Both the position numbers and the translations under genes were made by a program. A stretch of DNA of 64,000 nt from the NCBI GenBank assembly GCA_037954235.1, contig JBBMOA010000009.1, positions 24,508,626-24,572,625 on the forward strand, given 5' to 3'. Numbering within the stretch: position 1 is the stretch's first letter; each line of letters opens with the position of its first letter. Below are positions 14,601-25,784 of the stretch, piece by piece. The notes beneath the pieces are model-generated. The model did not search any database, was not told the origin of the DNA, and was given only the letters and a program-made list of their open reading frames with translations. Source of the DNA: Aulostomus chinensis (lineage: Eukaryota; Chordata; Actinopteri; Syngnathiformes; Aulostomidae).

Positions 14601-16791
14601 TGCATCGCTCTCTGAGAGCATCTGGTTCAACTACAGAGGCTCAGCTGTCATGGACGGAGATGTCAAACAGACCGTGTGAGGCCCTGCAGTGTCGACCCTG
14701 CAGCCCACGATCCAACATGTCGAGAAAGAGAACGATTTGTTGAAAATGCATGAGGATGGGTGGTAGCTGTAAAATGCACACACAGAATATCATGCATAAG
14801 GTGCCAGCCTGTGAATACATGCTGGCGTTCACTGAGTTTCGTGCACACACCTCTACATCAGTATATAAAAGCTGGATGGTTGCACTTTTCACCTGTATTT
14901 TGTCTTAGGAGGTGAACAGTTCACTGCTGGTGCCGCTGCATTATTGTGAAATTCCCAATAAACATGACCGTGTTATTCTGTCTCTTCCTAGTTAGTTGGC
15001 TCAATCACATGGACCAATAATATAAGACAATGATTCTTGGGCATCGTTTTTAAATATATACAAAACTATTGAAATGTTCATTTCATCTAAAGAAAGGGAA
15101 TGCCTACAGTCACTCATGGTGTATGATACGATACAGTACGACACGATACGATACGACACAATACGATATGATACGATACGATACAGTACGACACGATACG
15201 ATACGATACAATATTAGGGTACTGCACATTATTGTATATTATGATGAAATATGATTCACATAGACTGAGCATATATGTTCATGTGACATTGTCAGAGACC
15301 AACAATTTATACAAATACCACATATTACTTCCTCTGGATAAAAAAGTAAAATAAATGAAGTTTGTTCCGGAGGCTATCAAAATTGTGAACGCATACAGTA
15401 AAAAAAATTGTATGATACATGAGGGCTTTTACAAGTTCATATATATATATATATATATATATGGCTAATGAGGTAGCCTGCAAGCACACTCATATTTACA
15501 TTTTCTTATCTTTGCCATGCAGACAAGAATTATGTTGAACCGCAGCTCTCGGGGCTGTTGGAGGTTTAGTGTGGCGACATCATCCTTGTGAAAGCGGATG
15601 CTGTGTGACTGCGCTAACCGGAGGTCATAACGTTGGCTGGAATCACTTGGGCCGGTTCTCCTGCTCTTTGTTGACTAAAATATTTATGCCTCCGTTTTCA
15701 GAGTCCGCATCTTGAACCACTCAAAGAAGATACATTGGCAGGCACGTATAAATCGGTGAGTGTAAAATACACCCACACTTACTAATTTGAAGGGAAGATA
15801 CAATTGTCTCATAACTTGTCGATGGGTTAATGTGAATACTGAGTTTTCGCTCATCGTTGTTACTGTAGCAAGTTGGACACTTCTGGATTATTTTATTCCG
15901 TAACATCATATAGTTTCACTGGGTTGTGTTCACATGATGCACACCAACAAATATGCAATAAGAAAGTCATGCCCTCTGTAGTTAAAAAGAAGTTTTTGTT
16001 TTCTTTCCTATTGTCTAGAACATTCTTCTGGTCCAAAGACAAATGTCTGTGAAGGAGCGAGATGTGGAACAGTTTCAGCAGGCTCTGAAGATCTACACAG
16101 ACGCCTCCAGCAGCCAGCCAGACAACCTGCAGTACGTCCCTTCACCTGCCTTTGTTTGCCTCAGGATCTCTCTGTGATTTCTAATCCCTTCCATTTCTTC
16201 GAACATACCAGATAACCCCCGCTGCCCTTTTTTCCCTCCCTCTGCTTCTCTCTTTTTTTCTCTGCCTGTCTCTTATTTTAGCATTTCAGTCCAGAACCTG
16301 CCAGACAGATCATGCTTCATCATGTACGAATTTTGGCAGGATCGTCTCTCCTGGATGAGGTTGGGATCAGGAAGGGCTTCGTGATATTTTAGGAGCAAAA
16401 ATCTTATTTATAAAATGTCCTTGTCTGAACCTAAACTTTGTTCTCTCGGAAACATTGCTTCTTTTTTCTTTTTCTTTTTTTAAAACCACTTTCAGCTACC
16501 AGCAGTCACCCATCAGTAAGACCTTCCAGCGCTGCATCATCGACTCCCTGGAGGAACCGGAGATAATCTCCACCATGCTCCTCCCAGGTAACTGAAAACC
16601 GAAAGTCATCCACTGAGTAGATTCAACGAATATACTCTTACTATTAAACCAAACTGGAGCTGTTAACTGGACAATAAAAAGGATTATCTGATTTTACTCT
16701 GCTTGTTTGAGTCAATCAAACGCTATAAATCATTGATTCTTACTTGTTCATTCATTTTACAGCTTCTTGGTGGATTATGAACAACAACTGA
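2639..16791 (+). CDS. necab3: N-terminal EF-hand calcium-binding protein (NECAB family, NECAB3-like), 5' exon missing
   Basis: NECABs are small, mainly neuronal proteins with an N-terminal EF-hand region, a coiled-coil linker and a C-terminal ABM (antibiotic-biosynthesis-monooxygenase-like) domain. Exons: 2639-2663, 8015-8123, 9863-9888, 10064-10161, 13894-14152, 14233-14312, 15702-15755, 16019-16131, 16282-16359, 16496-16587 and 16763-16791. They total 963 nt and give 320 residues plus TGA, with every phase joining. The EF-hand loop DKNDDGKLSLEE is canonical; the second loop is degenerate. A helix around QINQLEQLIDKLE precedes the ABM domain (about residues 218-315), which ends ASWWIMNNN. 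The linker LEPLKED, the YEFWQD motif and the QQSP...KTFQR segment favour NECAB3. NECAB1 is the next best match, because the central block aligns with it without gaps; NECAB2 fits less well. Roughly 30 N-terminal residues from exon 1 are absent. The family call is firm and the paralogue is an inference. Confidence 0.9.
2664..8014 (+). other. NECAB intron (5.4 kb)
   Basis: Apart from a poly-C run near 4139-4153 and a short (TA)n at 4428-4447, I see only unique, AT-leaning sequence. A segment at about 7560-7760 is more GC-balanced and contains TCTAATTACC. No exon could be supported. Confidence 0.7.
8015..8123 (+). CDS. necab3: NECAB visible exon 2 (EF-hand 1 and start of EF-hand 2)
   Basis: The exon follows ...tactttcag and ends before gtaagc. 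It completes the calcium loop DKNDDGKLSLEE (ligands at positions 1, 3, 5, 7, 9 and 12 all suitable) and continues through FTDGVLTDEQMQELYYSID into the second, degenerate hand. Confidence 0.93.
8124..9862 (+). other. NECAB intron with a 51-bp tandem repeat
   Basis: This is 1.7 kb of intron. Apart from the minisatellite at 8870-9190, it shows no exon or recognisable element. Confidence 0.7.
8870..9190. repeat. 51-bp minisatellite, about six copies
   Basis: CAGCTGACTTGGTTTAAG recurs at 8882, 8933, 8984, 9035, 9086 and 9137, exactly 51 bp apart. Each copy also contains GCTAGCATATACAGTACATG and CTAATGTTAGCTT. Copies differ by a few substitutions and no indels. Confidence 0.93.
9863..9888 (+). CDS. 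necab3: NECAB visible exon 3 (26-nt microexon)
   Basis: Flanked by ...cctcatag and |gtaact. It encodes DNLDIDKLS within the degenerate second EF-hand. Phases match both neighbours (two bases in, one base out). Confidence 0.87.
10064..10161 (+). CDS. necab3: NECAB visible exon 4
   Basis: Follows ...tccccaag and ends GAG|gtgggt. It encodes the family block EYFTPHLGEYVNVL...AILKAMDKTKE, which closes the EF-hand region. Confidence 0.92.
13115..13315 (+). repeat. Possible old interspersed repeat (fish type)
   Basis: The stretch with CCACCAGGTGGTGCTATTAC, ACCAAGTTCGGTGAAGCTTGG-like sequence, GTGTTATCGTGCTAACATA and a final CTTCCTTGGTGGAGA resembles a repeat that recurs widely in fish DNA. I recognise the pattern but cannot name the family. 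Confidence 0.4.
13555..13805 (+). mobile_element. tRNA-derived SINE with LINE-type tail
   Basis: The head has a B-box-like GGTTTTGATCC (13592-13602) and the fish SINE phrase around CCTTGAGCAAGATACTGA. The tail (13669-13805) is CCTGCGATGGACTGG ... AACCCCGCCTCTCGCCC ... ATAGGCTCCAG followed by GGATGAATGGATGGATG. The same tail occurs in the SINE at 36 kb with a different head. Confidence 0.8.
13894..14152 (+). CDS. necab3: NECAB visible exon 5 (linker, longest exon)
   Basis: Begins after ...cttgccaag with EYQGSSVLGQFVTRFLLRET, a strongly conserved NECAB segment. It continues through a basic stretch (RVAKRPGRRIQKN) to LTT before gtaggc. It aligns without gaps to the family linker. Confidence 0.93.
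14233..14312 (+). CDS. necab3: NECAB visible exon 6 (coiled-coil)
   Basis: Acceptor ...tgtgtcag, donor GAG|gtttgt. It encodes a short Glu/Leu-rich helix (QINQLEQLIDKLECE) typical of the NECAB homology linker. Confidence 0.92.
15124..15212. repeat. (GATAC)n imperfect pentanucleotide repeat
   Basis: About 90 bp of GATAC with GACAC and AGTAC variants. Confidence 0.9.
15439..15463. repeat. (AT)n microsatellite
   Basis: About 12 uninterrupted AT units. Confidence 0.9.
15702..15755 (+). CDS. necab3: NECAB visible exon 7
   Basis: Acceptor ...ccgttttcag, donor TCG|gtgagt. It encodes 18 residues, including LEPLKEDTLAG, which leads into the ABM domain. Confidence 0.91.
16019..16131 (+). CDS. necab3: NECAB visible exon 8 (ABM domain, first part)
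   Basis: Acceptor ...attgtctag. It encodes NILLVQRQMSVKERDVEQF... and ends CA|gtacgt. VQRQMSV is the first beta-strand of the ABM-like domain. Confidence 0.93.
16282..16359 (+). CDS. necab3: NECAB visible exon 9 (ABM domain, YEFWQD motif)
   Basis: Acceptor ...cttattttag. It encodes HISVQNLPDRSCFIMYEFWQ... and ends at AG|gttggg, a weak but usable donor. YEFW is the family signature in this domain. Confidence 0.92.
16496..16587 (+). CDS. necab3: NECAB visible exon 10 (ABM domain)
   Basis: Acceptor ...cactttcag, donor CCAG|gtaact. It encodes SYQQSPISKTFQRCIIDSLE and runs to STMLLP. Confidence 0.93.
16763..16791 (+). CDS. necab3: NECAB terminal coding exon
   Basis: Acceptor ...cattttacag. It encodes ASWWIMNNN then TGA at 16789-16791. 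This end is shared with human NECAB3 and closely with NECAB1. Confidence 0.93.
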
Positions 16792-17810
16792 CGGCAAAGA
16801 TGCTTCTATTCAGCACAATAAAAGCAAGAAAAAGAGATTGTTGTTTTTGTTCCTTGATTTCCTCTTTTCCCTCATGGCATGACCAGGATTGTTTTTTGCA
16901 AAGCGATGCTTCATGGAATAAAAAAAAGGATACTGTTGAGATAAGTCAGACAAAAAGTGAACTGAGGTAATGCAATATTTGTTTGTGTGATCAGCGGACT
17001 TACTGGCACATTTCTTGCTTTTGATTTAATTGAAATACAAGGAATATTTGCATGATTTCTTATTTCTGACTTTCTACATCGTAGAGTAGATTCAATGTCA
17101 ATGCCACAAACATAGAAAACACATGAATGGAACTAATCTGTCCATCCGTCACCCGTTTTATCAGTGCAGACAGAAGCAGACATAGTGCTAAGGTTAACCT
17201 GCGTTCCCCTCGTTCTGTGCTATTGTGCTTTGTTGTCTCCTTCAAAGCTTTGCTACCAAGCGTCTTTTTTGCTGAGGAAGATCAGCTCAGATCGAAACTT
17301 TTATCTTCTGTGTCACTCTTGCACTTTAGAAAACAATCCCGTCGCCCTAAATATGAAGATGCAGATTGAATATTTGAACAGCTGTTTGAAAAATCCAGGA
17401 GCTTCACGGAAGTGTAGCGATATTAGCGGACGGTAACGATTAACAAAATGATACTTACCTGTACTGTTTCTCTAGGAATAAAATAAAACTTTAAAGCCAT
17501 TATTTTACATTTGCAGAGGAGTTTAACAGACACATTAATAGAAGTTTATTTTTTTGAGTACAGAAACTTAGTAAATACTATGTAATGACAATAGAAAGTC
17601 TGTTAAGATTGTGTACAGTAGTTAATGATCCAAGTAGTTGTCGTTGAACATCAGTAAATGTACAGTATTGGTTGCTCCGATAACGTGAGGAATGAATGTG
17701 TTCACTCTTTATCGAAGTGTTTATCATTTCTTTTAATGGAGTGTTTAAAGTTGTTATGTGGATGCTATGTTTGTTTTCTGGCATGAAATAAAGTTCATGA
17801 CACGTTGATG
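16792..17810 (+). other. Probable NECAB 3' UTR
   Basis: Three AATAAA signals on the + strand lie at 16817-16822, 17477-17482 and 17787-17792. The transcript end cannot be chosen from sequence alone. Two overlapping ORFs at 17127-17436 resemble no protein I know. Confidence 0.5.
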
Positions 17811-17984
17811 ACATGAAATGATGCATTGATTGTCTCGAGTTATTAGATTTCAGTCGGCCTCACCTGTAAGACAAGAAAGGCAATGGGAATCTTTTTTTCC
17901 TTCTCTGTAGATTAACAGCAGGAGAAAATAGATACAAAACTGATTTCAGAACATAAAAGACTGAATTATTTCCTTTTTCTTTAG

Positions 17985-18481
17985 TTGAGCAAAACCGACA
18001 GCAGCAGGAACCTTTGGGAAATGACTCAAAGCCAAACCATTTCAAACCCACTTTTGTGTTGAATCTGAGATAATTAGCTGCTTCTCACTCCTCAGTCAGC
18101 CAGTTGACTCTTTCAGTCGATTCCGTCTCCTCGAATAAACCTGAAGCAGCTCAACACAAAGAGATAGAAGTGCAAGTTCCCCCTGCATTGCAAGCTGGCG
18201 GCTCACTTTTGCAGCCTGAATCTGCTGATGATGTCAGGTAATATTTGACTGCACAGCTTCTGTCTGAACACCACATACCAAAGTCTTGGAGATTTTTAAT
18301 TAAAATCCTCCCCCCCCACCACCACCACCACCAACGCTTGAATAAATAATGTGTGTCTGACATAGTTTTACAGAAAATATAACTAGGATGTTTCTTCTGC
18401 AGGTACGTTGGAGGGAAATCAACCAACGGAAAATGGAAATATCCTGCTTGTTTCTTTACCTCGCAGACAGAACTGAAGTGA
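17985..18481 (+). other. Candidate unrecognised exon cluster
   Basis: Three short segments look spliceable. 17985-18073 has acceptor ...ctttttctttag and reads VEQNRQQQEPLG to a TAA. 18096-18237 has acceptor ...tctcactcctcag and donor AG|gtaata and is open for 46 codons, including EIEVQVPPALQAGGSLLQPE. 18403-18481 has acceptor ...tttcttctgcag, joins in phase, reads YVGGKSTNGKWKYPACFF and ends in TGA. The last two join cleanly into one reading frame. The first ends in a stop in that same frame, so it would be an alternative end or unrelated. I do not recognise the product. They could be the 3' end of an unidentified + strand gene, a decayed gene, or chance. Confidence 0.25.
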
Positions 18482-19815
18482 AACAGACAGTTTTTTGTTC
18501 TGAAACTGACTGAGGTTGAAATTTAACTTAACTGGTGCAGTGCCGGTGGTTTGAGGGGACACAGGTTGTATGATGTCACAAAATATCTCCGGCTAATCTC
18601 TGATTTTGAGCTCAGTCCTTCTGCAAGTCATATCAGTCATTGCATTGCCAGAATTCCTTCATCGTGTCTTTTCGGATCACCGACTGCTTTGATGACCTCA
18701 TGACAAACCCCAGACTCTCAAACTTGGCGCTGCACATCCTCAAGAGTGCCAGTAACGCACATGCCAGGTTTGATGTTAATCCGATGAATGTTTGTGGAGT
18801 TCATCCAGTCAAAGACGTACATCAGGTCTTGCTTCATAGTGTGATGATGTTGCTTTCTGCAAGCTGACACAGGGTGAAGGATTTTTTTTTTTTGCAGAAT
18901 ATTGTAATTACCATATGGAAATCCTTAAAAATGCAGCCTACCTATCAACCTACTCAAAATTTTCAAGTCATTCTCTGCACACACGGTATATTATTCTGCA
19001 CAGTGAAACTGAACTATTCAAGCACAGAACCAAGAAGACGGGGGGGGGGGGTCAATTAATAATTAACTCCTAATATGGAGCAAATATCACATTGTTGTGC
19101 ACTTACAGCATGTTTAGATTAAAGATGGATGTTCAGGCTGCTACGCCATGTCAACCATGTTACATCAGGTGAAAGTGTTTGTAATCAGACGATCATTGGT
19201 GACTGATATTCAAAGATACCTGAGGCTTTTTACAGCTGCTGTTTTCGACCCTAAAGCTTCCCTGCTGCTATTTTCTCCTCGGTTACAGTGAAGCCTCCGC
19301 ATAAAAGTGCCAGTCACGCGGCCAAAAACGTTTTCTGTTCCATCTGTCACGTCAGTCACAATTGAGCACTGTCAATGCTCTTTGGAGTGGGTGCAATACC
19401 CACATCTTTTTGTGCAATGTCTGAGTGAAGAGTCTCGTGGGAATAGTTCACAGTAGACCGAGCAAACAAATGACATCACAGAAGGTCAGTCAGTCAACAG
19501 AATGACTTTTATCACCTGTTAATATCTGGCACTTGTGATATCATCCAATCACGAGTTGACACGGTGGAAATTTACTGCACCTGAAGGTCAGTTAGGAACT
19601 CACGTGCATATATTTGTGTGTGATTAGGGAAACACGGATAGAACAGTTGTAGACCGAAGGGAAGGGACGAACGGGCTGGAGAGAAGAATCTCACACAGGA
19701 CATAACAGGTACAGAGACAGCAGAGGAAAATCACAGCCGGCTGTCAGGGTGCATTGATGCTGAAAAGAAGCAAACTCAAGCAGAAAGATTTCCTGAAGTG
19801 TCACACACACGGATG

Positions 19816-19899
<84 letters not shown>

Positions 19900-20920
19900 C
19901 GGTTGGCCAGATCTGTAATAAGCTGGGAGGTTTTAGCGGAGGGTTCAGAGGATACAGGCCATCTAACAGCCAGTTTAGTGACAGTTGATCAAGGCAGGAT
20001 TACTGATGGCCCAAGGGACAAAATATATTTCTGGAATTAGGAGGCGTTTGATCCGTCGTATCAGATGGGCTCCAGCTGCCTTCTGTGATTGGCCACACGT
20101 TGGCTGCGGCTTCAGGGCCAGATGACACAAACATGAGCAACTGTGGAGAGATGTTTCAGTTTTAACCGCGTGAAGCTGAACAGAACCTGATGGCGGAGAT
20201 GGTGAAATTCAACATCAGGATGAGCTGAGGTTTTATAGCAGGAAAGTAAAATACATACCAATGGAGAAACGCAAGAGGACGCGGAGGATAAGAGCAGAGA
20301 AAGAATATGAAGGGGAAAATGTTGAAATATGAGCCAGAGAGAAAATATGAAATCTTTGAACAGACACGCAGGCGGGAGGTTAAAATAAACCCAATTTAGG
20401 ACATCATGATCTGGTAAAAACTGAGTGAGGTTATCAAGGCCTGATGAAAAGAGGTATGAATGTCTGAGGGGGGATGGAGCGTGGAAACAGGAGGTGAATG
20501 TTCTTTGAAGAGACGGGGAATTGGCAGCGAAAAAATGCAAGCGAGAAACAGACTGAAGGAATAAAAATGAAGAAATAGAGAACAATAGGATGAAAGGAGC
20601 TGTGAGCTTTTGCGGTTTGTTGAAATAAATAAAAAATAGTACATGCATGTATGAGGAGCTGCTGTAATATCTCTTGACAGAAGTGTTGTAACGAGCAGAA
20701 AAACAAGATAAAGATTCAGTAGTTGTATACAGTGATGTTCATGGATCTGGTTAAATACACTGAATAAGTTATGTTCTTTTTCAAAGGTTTTTTTCAACAA
20801 CATTCAATAAACCTTCCGAAACAAAGATGGGAATAAAATGTTCATCAAGAATAAAAACCAAAACTGGAGCTAAAAGAAAATATAGGCACAAAAAAAGGTT
20901 AAAAAGTATAGCGATATATA
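18482..20920. other. Intergenic spacer
   Basis: Holds the (CA)n array at 19821-19895 and a short stretch at 18640-18860 that reads open on the minus strand with interruptions. The rest is unique sequence without a supportable gene. Confidence 0.6.
19821..19895. repeat. (CA)n microsatellite, ~75 bp
   Basis: Uninterrupted CA units preceded by a CGCGCG step. ORFs over it (poly-VC and poly-HT) are artefacts. Confidence 0.97.
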
Positions 20921-20922
20921 GA

Positions 20923-22575
20923 TATACATATCCATAATTTCATACATATATACATACATACATACATACATACATACAAACATACATGCACATACATACA
21001 TATATACATGCATAGACATACACACAAACATGTATACATGCACATACAAATATAAATTCATCCATACACACATACATTCATACATATATACATGCACATA
21101 CATACATACATACACATACATATATATAAACATACACTCATACGTATATACAGGCACATACCTACTTACCTTCATATTTATATATATATACATATATATA
21201 TATATAGACACACACACACATGCATATACATACAAATATACATGCACATACATACATATATACATACATACATACACTCATGCATATATACATGCACATA
21301 CATTCATACATATATACATGCATATACATATATACATTCATCCATACATACACATACATTCATACATATATGCATGCACATACATACATACCTACAAACA
21401 TATACATGCACATACACACATGTATACATGCACATACCTACCTACCTACATATATATGTATATATATATACATGCACATACATACATTCTTATATAAATA
21501 TACATACATACACACACTCATACATATATACATGCACATACATATATACATACATACACACACTCATACATTTATACATGCACATACATATATACATACA
21601 CATATACATGCACATACATACACAAATTCATCCTCACATACACATACATTCATACAAGCACATACATACATATATACTACTACTTTACTACATTCATACA
21701 TACATACATGTACATACATATATACATACATACATATATACATATATACATACATATATACATACATACCTACATATATATGTATATATGTACATGCACA
21801 TACAAACATTCTTATATAAATATACATACATACACACACTCATACATATATACATGCACATACATATATACATACATACACACACTCATACATATATACA
21901 TGCACATACATATATACATACACATATACATGCACATACATACACAAATTCATCTTTACATACACATACATTCATACAAGCACATACATACATATATACT
22001 ACTACTTTACTACATTCATACATACATACATGCACATACATATATACATACATACATACATATATACATACATACATACATACATACATACATACCTACA
22101 TATATATGTATATATGTACATGCACATACATACATTCTTATATAAATATACATACATATATACATACATACACCCACTCATACATATATACATGCACATA
22201 CATATATACATACATACACACACTCATACATACATACATGTACATACATATATACATACACATATACATGCACATACATACACAAATTCATCCTTACATA
22301 CACATACATTCATACAAGCACATACATACATATATACTACTACTTTACTACATTCATACATATATACATGCACATACATATATACATACATACATTCATT
22401 CATCCATACATACACATACATTCATACATATATAATACATATATACATGCACATACATACATAAATTCATACATACACATACAAATACATACTTACATAT
22501 ATACATGCACATACATTACATACATACATTAATACATACATACATAGATACACATAATTACATACATACATAAAA
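20923..22575. repeat. TACA/TATA tetranucleotide array with ~322-338-bp higher-order units
   Basis: About 1.65 kb of TACA, CATA and TATA units. Rare non-repeat anchors recur: CTTATATAAA at 21489, 21811 and 22137; TACTACTACTTTACTAC at 21675, 21997 and 22335. This gives spacings of 322, 326, 322 and 338 bp. The array therefore holds three larger units as well as the 4-bp unit. The 447-codon ORF and its shadows are artefacts of the repeat. Confidence 0.95.
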
Positions 22576-23860
22576 GTTTAGGTATTAATTTGACTTCAAA
22601 GCTCACAGTTATTTTTCGTTTGTTTTCCTTTATCATTGTTATTATTATTTCTTTTTTACATGTTTAAAATAAAGAACTTACATTTTCCTGTTTTTCATGC
22701 TTACATGAACAAAGCGAACAAAGAGAAAAGCTTTCTCCGAATTCGGTACGATAATTCAAGCTGCATCATGTGTCACACCGTCTCCATGTTGTTGTTGGGG
22801 TTTAATGCACCTAATGAATTATTGCACTAAAACATTTTAGTTGAGCTGCTTGGCTTCTGGTCTTTGATAACAGATGCTCTGTGATAAAACATTCATCACG
22901 AAGTAAACAGCATCTCCCTGCGTGTTTTCCCCACAGGTGAGTAAAGTACACAAAAATACAGCTTTGTGTCAAAGAAAGGAGGAGAGGAGAAGAGCAACAA
23001 AAATGGGTAGAAAGAGACATTTGGGAGTAAGAAAAAGACATATATACATACAGTGTATATAAAGAAGATGAAAGGATTAAAAGGTGAAACAGAGGAGCCT
23101 AAAGCAGGCTGGGAAATACGATTACATGATACGAGTTGATTGGGAGGGGGAGGAGAGCCAGAGGGACAAAAACACAACTAAAGGAGGAACAGTTGCAGAA
23201 AAAAAGAAGAGTGAGACTGAATGAAGGAATGAAAGTGGTAACCAGATCAAATGAGAATCAAAATTCAGATGCACAGAGAACATAAGTAGACGAAGACTTT
23301 AAGAGAAAGAAGAGTAGGCTTAGACTGATGAATGACACGAAGAGTCAGCACGGTGACTTGATATAGAGTTCTCATTGTCCCATACGAAAAAATACAGCAT
23401 TTAAACAAATATATTGGAATCATAAATGCAAGGTCGGGTTACATTTTCACATGGCGATAATCAAGACACTCTGCTGTTGTTTTGAATTAGCAAAAGCCTC
23501 AGGCATTCATGACATGACTTCCCAGAGGCGTTCCAGCTTTTTCCCAGTAAGAGGTCAGGATTTTATGGGACATGTGCTGGGGCCGTTTCCCACCTACAGA
23601 CTGGTAACATTACAGGGAAGGTGCTGGGAAGCAGGGACATTACTGGGATTACTGCCCTCCGCCCCAGCTACAAGCAACGTGTGTGCACTGGAAGGAGGAT
23701 AGTGAAAATATACCCAGTAAATTAACTATTCAGAACACACACATACAAACACACACCTTTATGTTTCTAATTTACTCTCTCAGAAATATTTTACTTAATA
23801 CTTGGTGCATTCAAGGACTTAAATGGAGGACTGGTGATTCTTTCTCATTGTTACGTAGAG
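22576..23860. other. Intergenic spacer
   Basis: No gene or recognised element. A purine-rich strand (AGAAA/GAGGAG) runs through about 22960-23350. Confidence 0.6.
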
Positions 23861-23872
23861 TGGGCGTAAAAA

Positions 23873-24181
23873 GTGGGAGGAGAGTAGTCTGAATTGGGTT
23901 CTGGAGACGTGCTCCACCTCATACATCGCACTCATTCGCCAGCCGCGAGTAATTCCAAGCCGGCGTACAACCACATCCACCAGCGACGCAGAGATGTAGC
24001 GCCATCTGGCTTCTCCTGCGACGATTGCACACAGACCAGTCATTTCTGTTTGCTCGCTCACCCGCATCAGGTGACACCCTGCAAGGGCAGCTATTGGCTC
24101 TTGTCTCAGACCTTCCCCGAGGTGATTGGAGGAGTGACGAGCACTCAGCATGTGACCTCCACAATGAGCTTCCACCCACAG
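23873..24181 (+). repeat. Three-copy repeat family, copy A
   Basis: About 307 bp nearly identical to 26214-26522 (about ten differences by eye) in the same orientation, with part of it inverted at 25953-26063. It carries two ATTGG boxes 32 bp apart (24093 and 24125) and TGACG at 24135. The minus strand is open through both full copies. I cannot assign it to a known transposon. Confidence 0.88.
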
Positions 24182-24710
24182 TGAATCCCCACGTCGAACA
24201 GGACATTTATTAAAACGACTTGGTGCACCGACATGTTCTGTCACGGTTTTACTAACAGTAGACATCCGTACAGATGGATTTATTATAGAGATGTTTTGAG
24301 CTACAGACAAAGTTCCTTGCACCTTCTAAATTATTTTATGGAATTTTGCACTAATTAAACTGTAAAATGAATGCTGCAAAGCATGCTGGGAAAAAACCCG
24401 CATCCCCTGATCCCTCGCAACTATCCCAGATAGTCGCTGTCTGTTTTTTACAACGGTTGTTTTTGCCTTTGAAGACACATTTTTTTCCTTTGAAAAAAAA
24501 AAAAAACAGCTGCAGAAAATAATAAAAATAGTTATCGATTGTACGTTATAGTCAAAATCATAAGAAATTAAGAAGTTTCTTGAGGTTTTTGTCACAAATA
24601 ACTTGTGTTTTACCTTTGTGGTTACTGCATCTAAACACGTCACTCGCTCCATAAACCGAAAGAACTCAGGATCTGGATTCTCAATATGAACCAATGAAAT
24701 TCCACACAAG

Positions 24711-24770
24711 TGATAGATAGATAGATGTATAGATAGACAGACAGATAGATAGATAGATAGATAGACAGAC

Positions 24771-24805
<35 letters not shown>

Positions 24806-24864
24806 CAGACAGATAGATAGATAGATAGACAGACAGATAGATAGATGGATAGATGGATAGATAG

Positions 24865-24895
<31 letters not shown>

Positions 24896-24956
24896 GATAG
24901 ATAGATAGATAGATGGATAAATAGATAGATAGACAGACAGATAGATAGATGGATAG

Positions 24957-24987
<31 letters not shown>

Positions 24988-24994
24988 GATAGAT
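24711..24994. repeat. (GATA)n/(GACA)n array
   Basis: About 285 bp of GATA units interspersed with GACA and GGATA blocks, the same tetranucleotides as Bkm-type satellites. The 231-codon minus ORF (poly-LSIY) is an artefact. Confidence 0.96.
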
Positions 24995-25784
24995 GACTAA
25001 ATTAGAATAATCCAAGGTCAAATTGACAGGATACTGTGCTCGTACTCCAGCAAGTTATGATTTAAGACAAAACTGGAACTTTAACAAACTGCCCTGTCTC
25101 ATCTTGTATGGAGTACAGAAGTTTCCAAAATTGTAAATAAATGAAGAAATTAATAATATAGTGTAACATTTAATTCATCAAAAATAAAGTGGACAGTTTT
25201 GATTGATATCTTGTGACAGATTTTTTTTGTTTCTTTCTTTCTATCTACTAGCTTCCCTATATTTTTTTACTTTCAAACATTTCTCTTTGCGATTTATTTT
25301 CCTCATTATTTAACTTGGACATTTCCAGTCGATGCATTTGTCCATGTTCATTTCAGCGTCTTCCTGTTTAAAATTTGCAACTCATTAAACATTTGGTATT
25401 GCTTACAGGGGCGAGGAGGCTATGACTCAAAGTGTATAGAGAGTCATGTTGTTGGTTGATTAACACCAAAATACACAGATTTACCAAATGTGTCATGTTC
25501 CCATTCGGTAGCAAGCGGGTGACCAACCACAGAGCTGAAATATTAATATTTTGATGGAGAAATCTCAGGGATTTATTCTATATTTTACTGTATCTTTCAG
25601 AGATTTATTTACTTACATACTGGCAAGCAGCATGACAACATGTTTGAGAATCTATTTTTTGTTTGTTCTGTCTGGCGACCTTTCCTCACCCCTGGAAGCC
25701 TAGTTAATGTGATTATTGTCTGTATGCTGGTTGTAACAAAGTAAACGAAATACTGTGTTGACAGTGAAACTCCTCTACAGCTTC

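Larger units (their letters stand above)
14313..15701 (+). other. NECAB intron with simple repeats
   Basis: Contains a GATAC-type pentanucleotide repeat (15124-15212) and an (AT)n tract (15439-15463). Nothing else is supported. Confidence 0.7.

Noticed and set aside
17127..17436. Two overlapping + strand ORFs after necab3
   Set aside because: Both look superficially protein-like in different frames, which argues for chance; they sit in the probable 3' UTR without convincing splice sites.
18151..18426. EGF-like cysteine pattern on the minus strand (CKSEPPACNAGGTC)
   Set aside because: Only half a domain, with a stop directly after and a poly-Trp run from a microsatellite upstream; probably coincidence.
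21030..22464. Long ORFs (up to 447 codons) of Tyr-Ile-His-Thr repeats on both strands
   Set aside because: They are translations of the TACA array in every frame; the repeat lacks stops by composition.
24326..25021. 231-codon minus ORF rich in LSIY
   Set aside because: Translation of the GATA/GACA array.
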